64,000 nucleotides of DNA from Loxodes magnus. Taxonomy: Eukaryota; Ciliophora; Karyorelictea; Loxodida; Loxodidae. Below are positions 12,142 through 23,700 of the stretch, one piece after another; within the stretch, counting starts at the first letter, position 1, and each line of letters opens with the position of its first letter. The DNA lies in assembly GCA_946699065.1 (NCBI GenBank), contig CAMPDV010000433.1, positions 186,001 through 250,000 of the forward strand, read 5' to 3'. A model generated the notes under the pieces. It was not told where the DNA came from. It made no database searches and saw nothing but the letters and a program-made list of their open reading frames with translations. Position numbers and translations under genes: made by a program.

Positions 12142-15100
12142 TTAATATTTTTATAATTAAGAATCTTTTTAGACTTCAATTTGTAATTGTTCATTTCTCT
12201 CATCTTGCCTCTCACTTTCTATAAATATGTTATCACTTTTTTATTCCTAGATTTAAGTTTGATTTTTCTCTCTCCAAACTGATTCATCTATAATCTTAAA
12301 ATCTTGTCCTGCGTTTTGAATTCCAGAAGTAGTAGTATTATGGATATCTCTCGATGTTGTATTTTGTTCGATTTATACTTACAAACTCTAAACTCTTACT
12401 TACTCAGCTTTTTATTTTCTTTCTTAATAAATGCTATAAATAAATAAAGCCAAAGCGATAATATAATTAGATATTAGTATAACCATAGTTACTACTACAA
12501 TTAAAAAGGCTAAATATTCTAGTTTGTTGCTAATTGGATGAATGTAAAATGAAAACTGTATAAGTAGAATAAAAATCCAAATTTCGTTGATAATAGTTAT
12601 TATAAATATAATTTTGCTATTCAAAGGTTTATATTTTATCAAATATCAAATCCACATCAGCTATAAAAATGAAGCTAATGAAATTTAAAGTTCTGGCTGA
12701 TTTTAACCCATGATCATGATGAAAACAACTACTATTCTTCTTACAAGAAAAATAGCATAGAAGTATATAACTTAAGGTCTATTAGTTTCTTTAAGCTCAT
12801 CAAATAGATTTTTAAATCTTTATTCTTATTACTTCTTTGCCATTATTAGCTCCATTGTTGCTTCTTAAGCATTAAATATTGCAAGATTTTATAAATAGTA
12901 TTTCTTTATCTAAATGAATACTGTACAACAGAAAATGATCATTAGAATCTGTATATTAAAGCTTACTAAAAAGAAATATGAGATAAAAGTATTCATAGTA
13001 ACGTAAAAATCTTCTAGACTTTAAAATCTAATCTATAATAAAATAGAAATCATCAAACCTAAAGCAACATTCATGCCTGTTCTTATAAAAGCTGAATATC
13101 TATAATTCTCATACGTTTTTTCCATATATTTTCCTATCTTATTATTCTTATCTTTTAATTATCAAATTATATAAAAAACTAAATAGCATATACTAATACT
13201 AAACAATTCACAAGCTGCATTTGAAATAAAAGTAGATGTATTAATACCTTAGATTTATAGGTTATATCATATTTTTTATTAAGAATCAATTTTAGAATCT
13301 AAATTTAAGCATAAAAAGTCTATAATTATTTAACTGATTTCTTTATTTATTGTATATAGAGATTATAAAACATTAGGCATCATTACAGATATGAAGCCTG
13401 TTATTTTCATCATTTCATCTAAAAACTAAGCAAATCAAAACGATTAACAACAATTGGAGGAACCATAACTCACAACTAATTTAGAATATCCAAATGCAGC
13501 AGTCATAGAAGCCAAAATTAATTTTATATTTCAAGATATTTTTAAAAATTTTTCTGAAAAATTTGTTAAGTTTAAGTCCTTTATAATATTTTAATCTATA
13601 TCCTTTTAATTAGAATCAAATATATCTAAGCATTTATTTTAAGTCAATTTCTTAGGATTTGAGCATTAAACACAGCCATCGTTTGTACATGCTGCACAGA
13701 AGGGATCGAAATCAGAACAAGAATGACATAAGTTATCTGCTCCAATATAGTATCTTAAATTACAGCTGGTGCATTGAGATCCTGCTTGATTACATTATAC
13801 GCAATGAGACAAAACAACGTCGCAATTCTGACATATTCCGTTTGTATCGCTATCTTATTATGTTACATCGCAAGTATCTAAGCATTTATTTTAAGTCAAT
13901 TTCTTAGGATTTGAGCATTAAACACAGCCATCGTTTGTACATGAGGCACAGAAAGGATCGAAATCAATGCAAGAATGGCATAAGTTATCTGCTCCAATAT
14001 AGTATCCTAAATTGCAACTGGTGCATTAAGATCCTGCTTGATTACAGTATACGCAATGAGATAAAACAACGTCGCAATTCTGACATATTCCGTTTGTATC
14101 GCTATCTTATTATGTTACATCGCAAGTATCTAAACATTTATTTTAAGTCAATTTCTTAGGATTTGAGCATTAAACACAGCCATCGTTTGTACATGCTGCA
14201 CAGAAGGGATCGAAATCAGAACAAGAATGACATAAGTTATCTGCTCCAATATAGTATCTTAAATTACAGCTGGTGCATTGAGATCCTGCTTGATTACATT
14301 ATACGCAATGAGATAAAACAACGTCGCAATTCTGACATATTCCGTTTGTATCGCTATCTTATTATGTTACATCGCAAGTATCTAAACATTTATTTTAAGT
14401 CAATTTCTTAGGATTTGAGCATTAAACACAGCCATCGTTTGTACATGAGGCACAGAAAGGATCGAAATCAATGCAAGAATGGCATAAGTTATCTGCTCCA
14501 ATATAGTATCCTAAATTGCAACTGGTGCATTAAGATCCTGCTTGATTACAGTATACGCAATGAGATAAAACAACGTCGCAATTCTGACATATTCCGTTTG
14601 TATCGCTATCTTATTATGCTACATCGCAAGTATCTAAACATTTATTTTAAGTCAATTTCTTAGGATTGATGCATTAAATACAGCCATCGTTTGTGCATGA
14701 GGCACAGAAAGGATCGAAATCAATGCAAGAATGGCATAAGTTATCTGCTCCAATATAGTATCCTAAATTGCAACTGGTGCATTAAGATCCTGCTTGATTA
14801 CATTATACGCAATGAGATAAAACAACGTCGCAATTCTGACATATTCCGTTTGTATCGCTATCTTATTATGCTACATCGCAAGTATCTAAGCATTTATTTT
14901 AAGTCAATTTCTTAGGATTGATGCATTAAATACAGCCATCGTTTGTGCATGAGGCACAGAAGGGATCGAAATCAATGCAAGAATGGCATAAGTTATCTGC
15001 TCCAATATAGTATCCTAAATTGCAACTGGTGCATTAAGATCCTGCTTGATTACATTATACGCAATGAGATAAAACAACGTCGCAATTCTGACATATTCCG

Positions 15101-18100
15101 TTTGTATCGCTATCTTATTATGCTACATCGCAAGTATCTAAGCATTTATTTTAAGTCAATTTCTTAGGATTGATGCATTAAATACAGTTAATACCGTCTT
15201 CTGTGCAGTTTTTGCAAAACTAAATTATCTAACTGCATGGTTGACATACAAAATCTAAGTCATTATCTTATTCAGATTAAATGCAATTAATCAAACATTA
15301 TTAATTAGTTAGCTTGAAAGGATAATAGCAATTAAGACAAATTGTTCCATCACTCGAACAATTAGAGCAATTTTTGATTGAATTATTGCAGAAACTACAC
15401 TCAGATGGAGGAATTTAATAAGTATCTTCAGGACAATCCTAGTAACATTATCCTAAAAATAATTTCTTTAGTTTTTAGCATTTTAAACAATTTAGACCAT
15501 CATCAGAACAAAGTTCACAAAATTAAATTTAATCAGAGCAAAGCTAACATTACTTTTCATTATTAATTCAGAATCCACTTTAACAAACTAAGCATTCAAC
15601 TTACAAGGAATTACATTCTAAACAATTTAGAAGTATTTAATCGCATGGCTCGCAAATAGAATTTCCGTCATAATCCTACTCGTCTGAAGTGCAGTTATCA
15701 AGACATCTATTTTAAGATAATTTCTTAGGGAAATAGCACGAATTGCATATGGAATTATTTTATGAACATGACGAACAAAACTCTAGCGACTAAGAGCAAA
15801 GAGAACATAAAGTTTCATAACTCTCTTCATTAATAGTCTAAATAAATGAATTTTTATTTCTATCATACAATCAAAAATTGTTACTAACTTGTTTTTCAAA
15901 ATTTAAATAAAAATTGCTATTTTCGAATTTTGTAAAATACTAACTTTATAAATAGGAGGAACCATTGATTTCTTACCTAGGAGCGAGATAATTTGTTAAG
16001 TTATTTGAATCTAAATTTAAAACGAATATTAATAGTACATCTCCAAATTGATGATAATTTTAATAAAAGGCACATCCTTAAACTATAGAAATATTATTAT
16101 TTAAAAAATCTGAAGAACCAAAAAATCAAATTAAATTATTTTCGGCACTTAATTAATCGATAATAAAGAAATTTTATTATTAAAATAACAGTATTCCTTA
16201 ATTTTTAAAAGTCTGGTCTTAATAAAAAGAAACATTATAAATCTCTAAAATAAAAGATATTTTCAAAAAGGCAAATCATCCACCACTCCTAGTAATACCA
16301 GCGAAAATCTAAGATTAAAAAACCTGGTTTATTATAGAGTAATCTGTTAAATAAAAAACGCCTCCATATTATTGAGCTGAGTTTTGTTGAAATGAGCAAT
16401 TATCGATTCTGCTTATATAAGAGTTCTGTAATTAGGCAAATCCTCCTCTACTAGCGTTATTTGCGATCATTTTAGATTGGACTATCAAATCTATTCTTGA
16501 ATAGTTTGTTAAATAAAAAATGCCTCCATATTATTGAGCTGAGTTTTGTTGAAATGTGCAATTATCGATTTTACTTATATAAGAGTTTTGTAATTAGGCG
16601 AATCCTCCTTTACTGGCGTTATTTGCAATCATTTGAGATTGAACTATCAAATCTATTCTTGAGAAGTCTTCTAAATAAAAAATTGCTCCGGATGATTGAG
16701 CTGAGTTTTGTTGAAATGAGCAATTTTCAATACTACTTATATTAGAGTTTTGTAATAAGGCGAATCCTCCGATTCTAGCGTTATTGGCAAATATTTAAGA
16801 TTGAACTATCAAATCTATTCTTGAATAGTTTGTTAAACAAAAAACGCCTCCATATTATTGAGCTAAGTTTTGTTGAAATGAGCAATTATCGATTCTATTT
16901 ATATAAGAGTTCTGTAATTAGGCGAAACCTCCTCTACTAGCGTTATTTGCGATTATCTGAGATTGAAGTATCAAATCTATTCTTGAATAGTTTGTTAAAT
17001 AAAAAATTGCTCCTGTTTATTGTGCTGAGTTTTGTTGAAATGAGCAATTTTCAATACTACTTATATTAGAGTTTTATAGAGAGGCGAATCCTCCGATTCT
17101 AGCGTTATTGGCAAATATTTAAGATTGTATTATCATATCTATTCTTGAATAATCTGCTAAGTTAAAAACGGCTCCGTAAGATTGTGCTGAGTTTTGTTGA
17201 AATGAGCAATTTTCGATTCTACTTATATAAGAGTTTTGTAAATAGGTGAATCCTCCAATAAAAGCGTTATTGGCAAATATTTGAGATTGAACTATCAAAT
17301 CTATTCTTGAATAGTTTGTTAAATAAAAAACGCCTCCTATTTATTGTGCTGAGTTTTATTAAAATGTGCAATTATCGATTCTAATTATATAAGAGTTTTG
17401 TAATTAGGCGAATCCTCCTTTACCGGCGTTATTTGCAATCATTTGAGATTGAACTATCAAATCTATTCTTGAGAAGTCTTCTAAATAAAAAATTGCTCCT
17501 GTTTATTGTGCTGAGTTTTGTTGAAATGAGCAATTTTCAATACTACTTATATTAGAGTTTTATAGAGAGGCGAATCCTCCGATTCTAGCGTTATTGGCAA
17601 ATATTTAAGATTGTATTATCATATCTATTCTTGAATAATCTGCTAAGTTAAAAACGGCTCCGTAAGATTGTGCTGAGTTTTGTTGAAATGAGCAATTTTC
17701 GATTCTACTTATATAAGAGTTTTGTAAATAGGTGAATCCTCCAATAAAAGCGTTATTGGCAAATATTTGAGATTGAACTATCAAATCTATTCTTGAATAG
17801 TTTGTTAAATAAAAAACGCCTCCTATTTATTGTGCTGAGTTTTATTAAAATGTGCAATTATCGATTCTAATTATATAAGAGTTTTGTAATTAGGCGAATC
17901 CTCCTTTACCGGCGTTATTTGCAATCATTTGAGATTGAACTATCAAATCTATTCTTGAGAAGTCTTCTAAATAAAAAATTGCTCCTGTTTATTGTGCTGA
18001 GTTTTGTTGAAATGAGCAATTTTCAATACTACTTATATTAGAGTTTTATAGAGAGGCGAATCCTCCGATTCTAGCGTTATTGGCAAATATTTAAGATTGT

Positions 18101-19755
18101 ATTATCATATCTATTCTTGAATAATCTGCTAAGTTAAAAACGGCTCCGTAAGATTGTGCTGAGTTTTGTTGAAATGAGCAATTTTCGATTCTACTTATAT
18201 AAGAGTTTTGTAAATAGGTGAATCCTCCAATAAAAGCGTTATTGGCAAATATTTGAGATTGAACTATCAAATCTATTCTTGAATAGTTTGTTAAATAAAA
18301 AACGCCTCCTATTTATTGTGCTGAGTTTTATTAAAATGTGCAATTATCGATTCTAATTATATAAGAGTTTTGTAATTAGGCGAATCCTCCTTTACCGGCG
18401 TTATTTGCAATCATTTGAGATTGAACTATCAAATCTATTCTTGAGTAGTCAGTTAAATAAAAAACACCTCCTGATTATTGAGCTGAGTTTTGTTGAAATG
18501 AGCAATTTTCAATACTACTTATATTAGACTTTTATAGAGAGGCGAATCCTCCTCTACTAGCGTTATTTGCGATCATTTGAGATTGAACTATCAAATCTAT
18601 TCTTGAATAGTTTGTTAAATAAAAAACGGCTCCGTAAGATTGTGCTGAGTTTTATTAAAATGTGCAATTATCGATTCTACTTATATAAGAGTTTTGTAAA
18701 TAGGCGAAACCTCCTTTACTTGCATTATTTGCAATTATTTGAGATTGAACTATCAAATCTATTCTTGAGTAGTCAGTTAAATAAAAAACGCCTCCATATT
18801 ATTGAGCTTAGTTTTGTTGAAATGAGCAATTATCGATTCTACTTATATAAGAGTTCTGTAATTAGGCGAATCCTCCTTTACTGGCGTTATTTGCAATCAT
18901 TTGAGATTGAACTATCAAATCTATTCTTGAGTAGTTTGTTAAATAAAAAACGCCTCCATAAGATTGTGCTGAGTTTTGTTGAAATGAGGAATTATCGATT
19001 CTACTTATATAAGAGTTTTGTAAATAGGCGAATGCTCCAAATCTAGCGTTATTTGCTATCATTTGAGATTGAACTATCAAATCTATTCTTGAATAGCTTG
19101 TTAAATAAAAAACGGCAGCGTAAGATTGAGCTGAGTTTTATAAAAACGAGCAATTGCTAATTTTAGTTATGATTGTATTTATAAGATAAGCAAAACTGTA
19201 TTTCATTTCAGTAACTTAAATATCTTCCAAACTTATTTAAGAGTTATTTGCCTTTATGAGATATTTTTCTTATTATTACCATCCTATTATTTTTATATTT
19301 TATATTACTAAATATTCTTTTTATATAAAAATTTAAATTGTGCTCTTAATAATTTATATTACTGCTATTTTGGAATTATTTAAACACATTTCTTATTAGT
19401 ATTCCTATTAAGAACAATTTTCATATGTCTTTATAGTGATATTTTTTTCTCTTTATCCTTAGAATCCTCCTCTTACTATTTCACAACTATCCATGCATTA
19501 TGTACAGTCCAAACAATCCATTAAATGCTTATGTGGAGACATTAAGACCGTGTGAAGTTTACCTTCTTCTAGATTGTATAATGCTTAAGATATTGAAATT
19601 AGCGGGAATTCTTTTGTTCCTATTGATTAGTTCAGATTAAGAGCTTGAAACACTTCAGGTGTTGTAACATATACTTCATTTGACAGGGCAACTATGCTGT
19701 AATTTTGGAAAATAAATAAGGTAGATAGAAAAATCATTCTAATCTTCACTTCCAT
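12142..19755 (-). CDS. Giant cysteine-rich beta-helix surface membrane protein
   Basis: The ATG at 19755 starts 'MEVKIRMIFLSTLFIFQNYS', a signal peptide. The span to the tandem TAA TAA (12144..12139) is exactly 2538 codons. Order: N-terminal Cys-bearing domain (to residue ~190); 54-residue repeats with 'NNASKGGFAYL' and 'SYGGVFYL', typical of parallel beta-helices (~190-1140); linker; CxxC-rich furin/growth-factor-receptor-like region (~1315-2040) whose last part is six 84-residue repeats; about seven membrane spans (~2040-2440); Gln-rich cytoplasmic tail. This build is common in large ciliate surface proteins; ligand and role are unknown. Nine in-frame TGA codons (on the plus strand at 16276, 16126, 15871, 15568, 13531, 13435, 13267, 13162, 12646) sit at Trp-like positions, so the gene is intact only under TGA=Trp. 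Domain calls rest on repeat and Cys patterns seen by eye. Confidence 0.85.
13640..15170 (-). repeat. 252-bp coding tandem array, six Cys-rich units, left arm
   Basis: Six units of 252 bases (84 residues) run tail to head. Each encodes a furin-like block with paired cysteines, for example 'CNQAGSQCTSC' and 'CAACTNDGCVQC'. Units 1 and 3 are nearly identical, units 2 and 4 are nearly identical, and units 5 and 6 are nearly identical. The history is therefore duplication of a 504-bp dimer plus duplication of a third type. The right arm has a single unit at this place (about 42287..42538). Confidence 0.93.
16330..19180 (-). repeat. 162-bp coding tandem array, about 17 units, left arm
   Basis: A landmark (gcgttatt or a close variant) recurs at 16454, 16616, 16778, 16940, 17102, 17264, 17426, 17588, 17750, 17912, 18074, 18236, 18398, 18560, 18722, 18884 and 19046, every interval exactly 162 bases. 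Each unit encodes 54 residues, including 'SRIDNCSFQQNSAQ' and a Gly-Gly turn. No indel breaks the period, which points to selection on the reading frame. The middle nine units form a higher-order repeat (see the next entry). Confidence 0.95.
17000..18460 (-). repeat. 486-bp higher-order repeat inside the 162-bp array
   Basis: Three unit types follow each other in the same order three times. Landmarks 17102/17588/18074 share one variant, 17264/17750/18236 a second, and 17426/17912/18398 a third. The 486-bp triplets are nearly identical to each other, much closer than neighbouring units are, so they arose by recent tandem duplication of a three-unit block. The right arm lacks this structure. 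Confidence 0.9.
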
Positions 19756-19960
19756 TATTATTAACTTATAAAAATTCGTTAAAATACTTGCTTTTTGATA
19801 ATTTTTATTTAAAAAATGTCGAAATTTTAATTTAATAAATAATATAAAGATTGATTTCTTTGCAAGACTAAATGAGAGTTCCACATAATTCTCTTTTTAT
19901 TGCTGTTTATGATTTTCTTTTTATTTTCAAGTCTTTTGCTTCATTATTTATGTAAAGTAT
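19756..19960. promoter_or_regulatory. Probable 5' flank of the surface-protein gene
   Basis: About 200 A/T-rich bases lie between the start of the surface gene and the end of the next minus-strand tract. The partner region in the right arm is about 38115..38315. No specific promoter motif was recognised; the call rests on position only. Confidence 0.3.
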
Positions 19961-20745
19961 TAAGATGCCTATCAGTTCTAGTCAGATCACCGTTTTAAAT
20001 AAGCTGCTTCATTTGCAACTGTTCTCCTTCATCTTTTATTTATCTATTCTCTAGGATTAATTCAGTTTCTTCATTTTATTTTTTGCTTTACTTTAATCTC
20101 AATGATGCTTCGCTTCACTTTCTTCTGTAAATGTCTTCTTTCTAATCGCAGCTAAATCTTTTGAATTGCTCTTATTCTTTAGTCAATAATTTTTCTTGAA
20201 TTTTTATAATATAAGCATCTCTTTTATAAATGTCACTAGTTCTCACAGTAATGTCATCACTTCTTTATATATTTGATTGATCATTGCACAATTGAATCTG
20301 CTTATTTTATCTTCATCTTTTCTGCTTAATTTTCTATATTTTTGAAAACTCATCACTTTTTTTTATACTACATCTCCAAGTTTTGATATTTCTTACCTCT
20401 TTTCAATCTAAAAATTTTAATATGCTCGAAGCTCTCCTAGTTGATTCTTCTCATTTTTAAATTGTTTTATTAATGCTATAATAAATCTCTTATTTTTTGG
20501 CTTTCCTTTTAAATACTATGATTTCTTTCTAGTGATTAGAAGCTTTAAGCGCCAGTCGTTGAATGGCAATTTCCTTTTTAAAAAATTTTGATTTAAGTTC
20601 TTTTTGTGTTAATATATTAGAATCTTTTCTTTAACCAAGAGGTATTTATTACTGAGGAGAATAAAAGTTTTGGTATTTTTGCTTCATCTACTATTTGTCT
20701 AAGGCTTTTTTTTTCTGCTTTACCCAATAGAAAGCTAGGAACAAG
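19960..20745 (-). pseudogene. Lysine/glutamine-rich coiled-coil-like tract, left copy
   Basis: On the minus strand this reads from about 'GKAEKKSLRQIVDEAKIPKL' (near 20720) into a basic, helical, low-complexity sequence ending near 19960. The right-arm and R3 copies (from about 37350 and 63780) begin the same way and then diverge. There are many substitutions and several indels between copies, so at least one copy is probably not functional. It lies upstream of, and in the same orientation as, the surface gene. No family recognised. Confidence 0.3.
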
Positions 20746-23700
20746 ATTTGAAATATTGGTTTATTATTTTTTTAATTGTATAATTTATTAAAAGAAAACA
20801 TTTCTAAGGTAATTTTTATCTTTTAGATTGTTTATTTATTTTATAACTAAACTAGCACTTATTTATGCTTATTTTAATGTTTCTGCCAGCTTACTGTAGA
20901 AAAAGAGAAAAGTTTTAGATATTCACTAAATGCTCATAAATTTTATTTAAAAGCTAAAGCAATTATATTTATTTAAGTATCAGGCTCTAACTTTTTACTA
21001 TACTTAATTCTTTATTTCATTAAGATTTAGTTAGTCTATTAAGCTGAAAGGCGAACATTATTTAATTTAATTTAAGATTTAGTTAGTTGAAGTTTAGAGC
21101 AAACATAAGGATTCAATTATTTAAAGGAATGATTAGTACAGAACTTAAGGATTTTAATTCTTAAAGTTTTGTTTAGGAGAATTAGATTCGAAATTGTATA
21201 TTTTTAAGAAATTAAGTTTAACAGGTAAACTTTATTTCACTCTGTTGAGTGGTTATATTAATGGTTTCATAATTGAGAAATATCAAGCTCCTTTTATGTA
21301 GTAATTTGGGTAATAACAAGAAAAATATTAGGTAAGAAACAGAAACAAGCTTATGAAACAATCTCGATAATCCTTTTATGCAAAGTGTTTTTTCGAAATA
21401 CTGACTATAAATTGACAATCGTGCCTTTTCATATGATAGTCGCTTGAAAGATATCTTTTTATTCTGATTTATTAGTAAGTGTCTGCAGGCACATCGAAGA
21501 TTAGATATTCCTAATTTTACTAATTTTACTAATTTTAAATATAATTATAGTAAGAAGTTCAGTTAACTCTTTATCATGCTTCTAGTATCTGTTCATATCA
21601 TATTTTGCATTTAATTTTGCAACTCTAACAGGATCTTTCTGGCTCTAATGTTTGTTGCTTAATTTATTTAAATTATTATAATATCATCTTTTAAATTTAA
21701 ATTTTGTCTCTTCAATATTTGCATCTTTTAAATATTATTATTTTAGATTTTCCCGCCCAAATTACTCCTTTTATTTTTATTATTAATGTTAAGTTGTTCT
21801 TATATATCTTTTTGATTGAGTAGAATAATTTTGCTATATTTCCTTTATAAGCAAATACAAAATTTCGTCAATAATTTGTCTGGGTTTTGTTAACACATTT
21901 AAATAGCGATGATCTTTTCATCTGTTTCTTTTAAATGAATCTTCAGTACTAATTTAGTTCATCTAGAATTTCAATTAGTAGTTTATTCTTTAAATTTTCT
22001 TTTTATTTGCTTAAGCAATAGTCAAAATGCCTCTTGCAATTAAGAAGACTTACTTACATTTTGCAATTAAAGTTAGGTACTCTTTGTACTTTCTATGGTT
22101 TTTAAGATTCTGAGTATATAGTTTTATTATAAGATAACTTAGTTTTATAAGTTTTACTCTTCTTTTTTATCTTTTAAGCCTTCAAGCTAGGTGTTGTTTC
22201 AATTTCGTCTATATTTGAATAGGCATTTTTTTGCTTTCTTTTTAAATATATAAGTTTCTTCTGCTTTCTTTAAGGATGAGGATTCCTAATTCTGGACTTG
22301 GATATTCTATAAGATTCCAACTCTTTCAAATTTATAGGATTTTCAAGTATGACTAAAATTAGATAGGGAGATAAAAAGTGATAATTTAAACTGATTCTTG
22401 TTGGTTTGATATATCTAATTGTTTATGCAAAGTATTGATTGCTTATTACTAAGATTTAATAACTAAAGATATCTTTTTATGCTTAATGATTAAATGAGCA
22501 AATTAGTTTTTTCTAGATTTCTTAATTTTAACTCTATTTATTTGAGATTATTCCTTAAATACTTTTCCTTTTATTGCTATTATTATTTATAAACTATTAT
22601 TAATGAGATGCCTCTCATTTATGTCGAAAAGCGTTAGTAAATTAGTATTTTTATAAATAATAATTTAATAATACTTTAAAAAGAGATAAGCTTAGATATA
22701 CTTCTAAATAATTGCTAATAATGCTTCAAATGTTTATTATTATTATTTATCCTTTGATACATCTATCTTTTAACCCTTACTTGAAGCTAATATAATTTTA
22801 AGAGTTTTTTTAATTGTTTTCTTAGTTTTCGTAAATAAAGAGCTCTGATGCTAGTATTTTAGGTAATTTCAACTCTCTTTCAAATATTTTGTTCCAAGGA
22901 ACCGATTTACTATTCTCTTTTATATTTATAATAATTTTAGTTGGCCTAATTCTTTCTAGATTATCATTCTTAATAAGCTTTGATTGCTATATAATTTATT
23001 ACCTTTTATTGAATATTTTAACTTTTAGCTCTTTGAGAATGCATGTGAATCACCAAATTGTTATTCTGAATAAACATCAATATTGTCAACAGAATATAGG
23101 AGTATGGGCCATAGGGTAATTTTATGCTAAATTATAAATAGCAAATATTGAACTAACTATGTAATAATTATCATTTTTTCCTCTTTTCATATTCAACCTT
23201 TGCTATTAATACCTTACTCTTTCTTATTAATATACTATCTTATCAATGCTTCTTTTTCTCTTTGCAAGATAAAATATCAACTCATCTAATAAGTCTTGAT
23301 CTAACTAATTTTTGCAATTTATTTAATGATTTCTTTAAAAGAGAGGTAATAGTATCTACCTTTATAATTAATTAAGCTTATTAATAATTAATTTAACCTT
23401 TGAATAATAATCGAAATAATATGGATTTATGAATTAAGACTTATTATTCTTAATTAAATGTTTTAATTTGTTTTCTTTTATCAAGAATTCTTTATTTTAT
23501 CATACCAATAAATTTTCCTTCAAAATCCTTTCTTGTATAAGTATTTCACATTTAAAAGATATATTAGCTTTCATCAATTTCTTTTTGACTTCATTTTTTA
23601 AGAACATACTTCAAATCTTTTGCTGCAATAATCTTCATTCTCTTCTTTTAAGTTCCTCTAACATTTAGTAAATTTTATTATATTTTGTAATCAAGGTTAA

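Noticed and set aside
13659-15167. Series of similar 74-82 residue standard-code open frames on the plus strand
   Set aside because: They are the antisense shadow of the 252-bp Cys-rich repeats of the minus-strand surface gene, which have the correct cysteine spacing and continue in frame on both sides.
16497-19046. Plus-strand open frames across the 162-bp array
   Set aside because: Antisense shadows of the beta-helix repeats; the minus strand gives the conserved Gly-Gly and Asn-Asn-Ala pattern and joins the signal peptide and Cys-rich region in one frame.
12142-19755. Reading the surface gene as a dead Tetrahymena-type gene with nonsense TGA codons
   Set aside because: Exact 3n length, an array without indels, TGA largely confined to Trp-like sites and two-way TGG/TGA exchange fit a sense codon better than random decay. 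It remains the main alternative.
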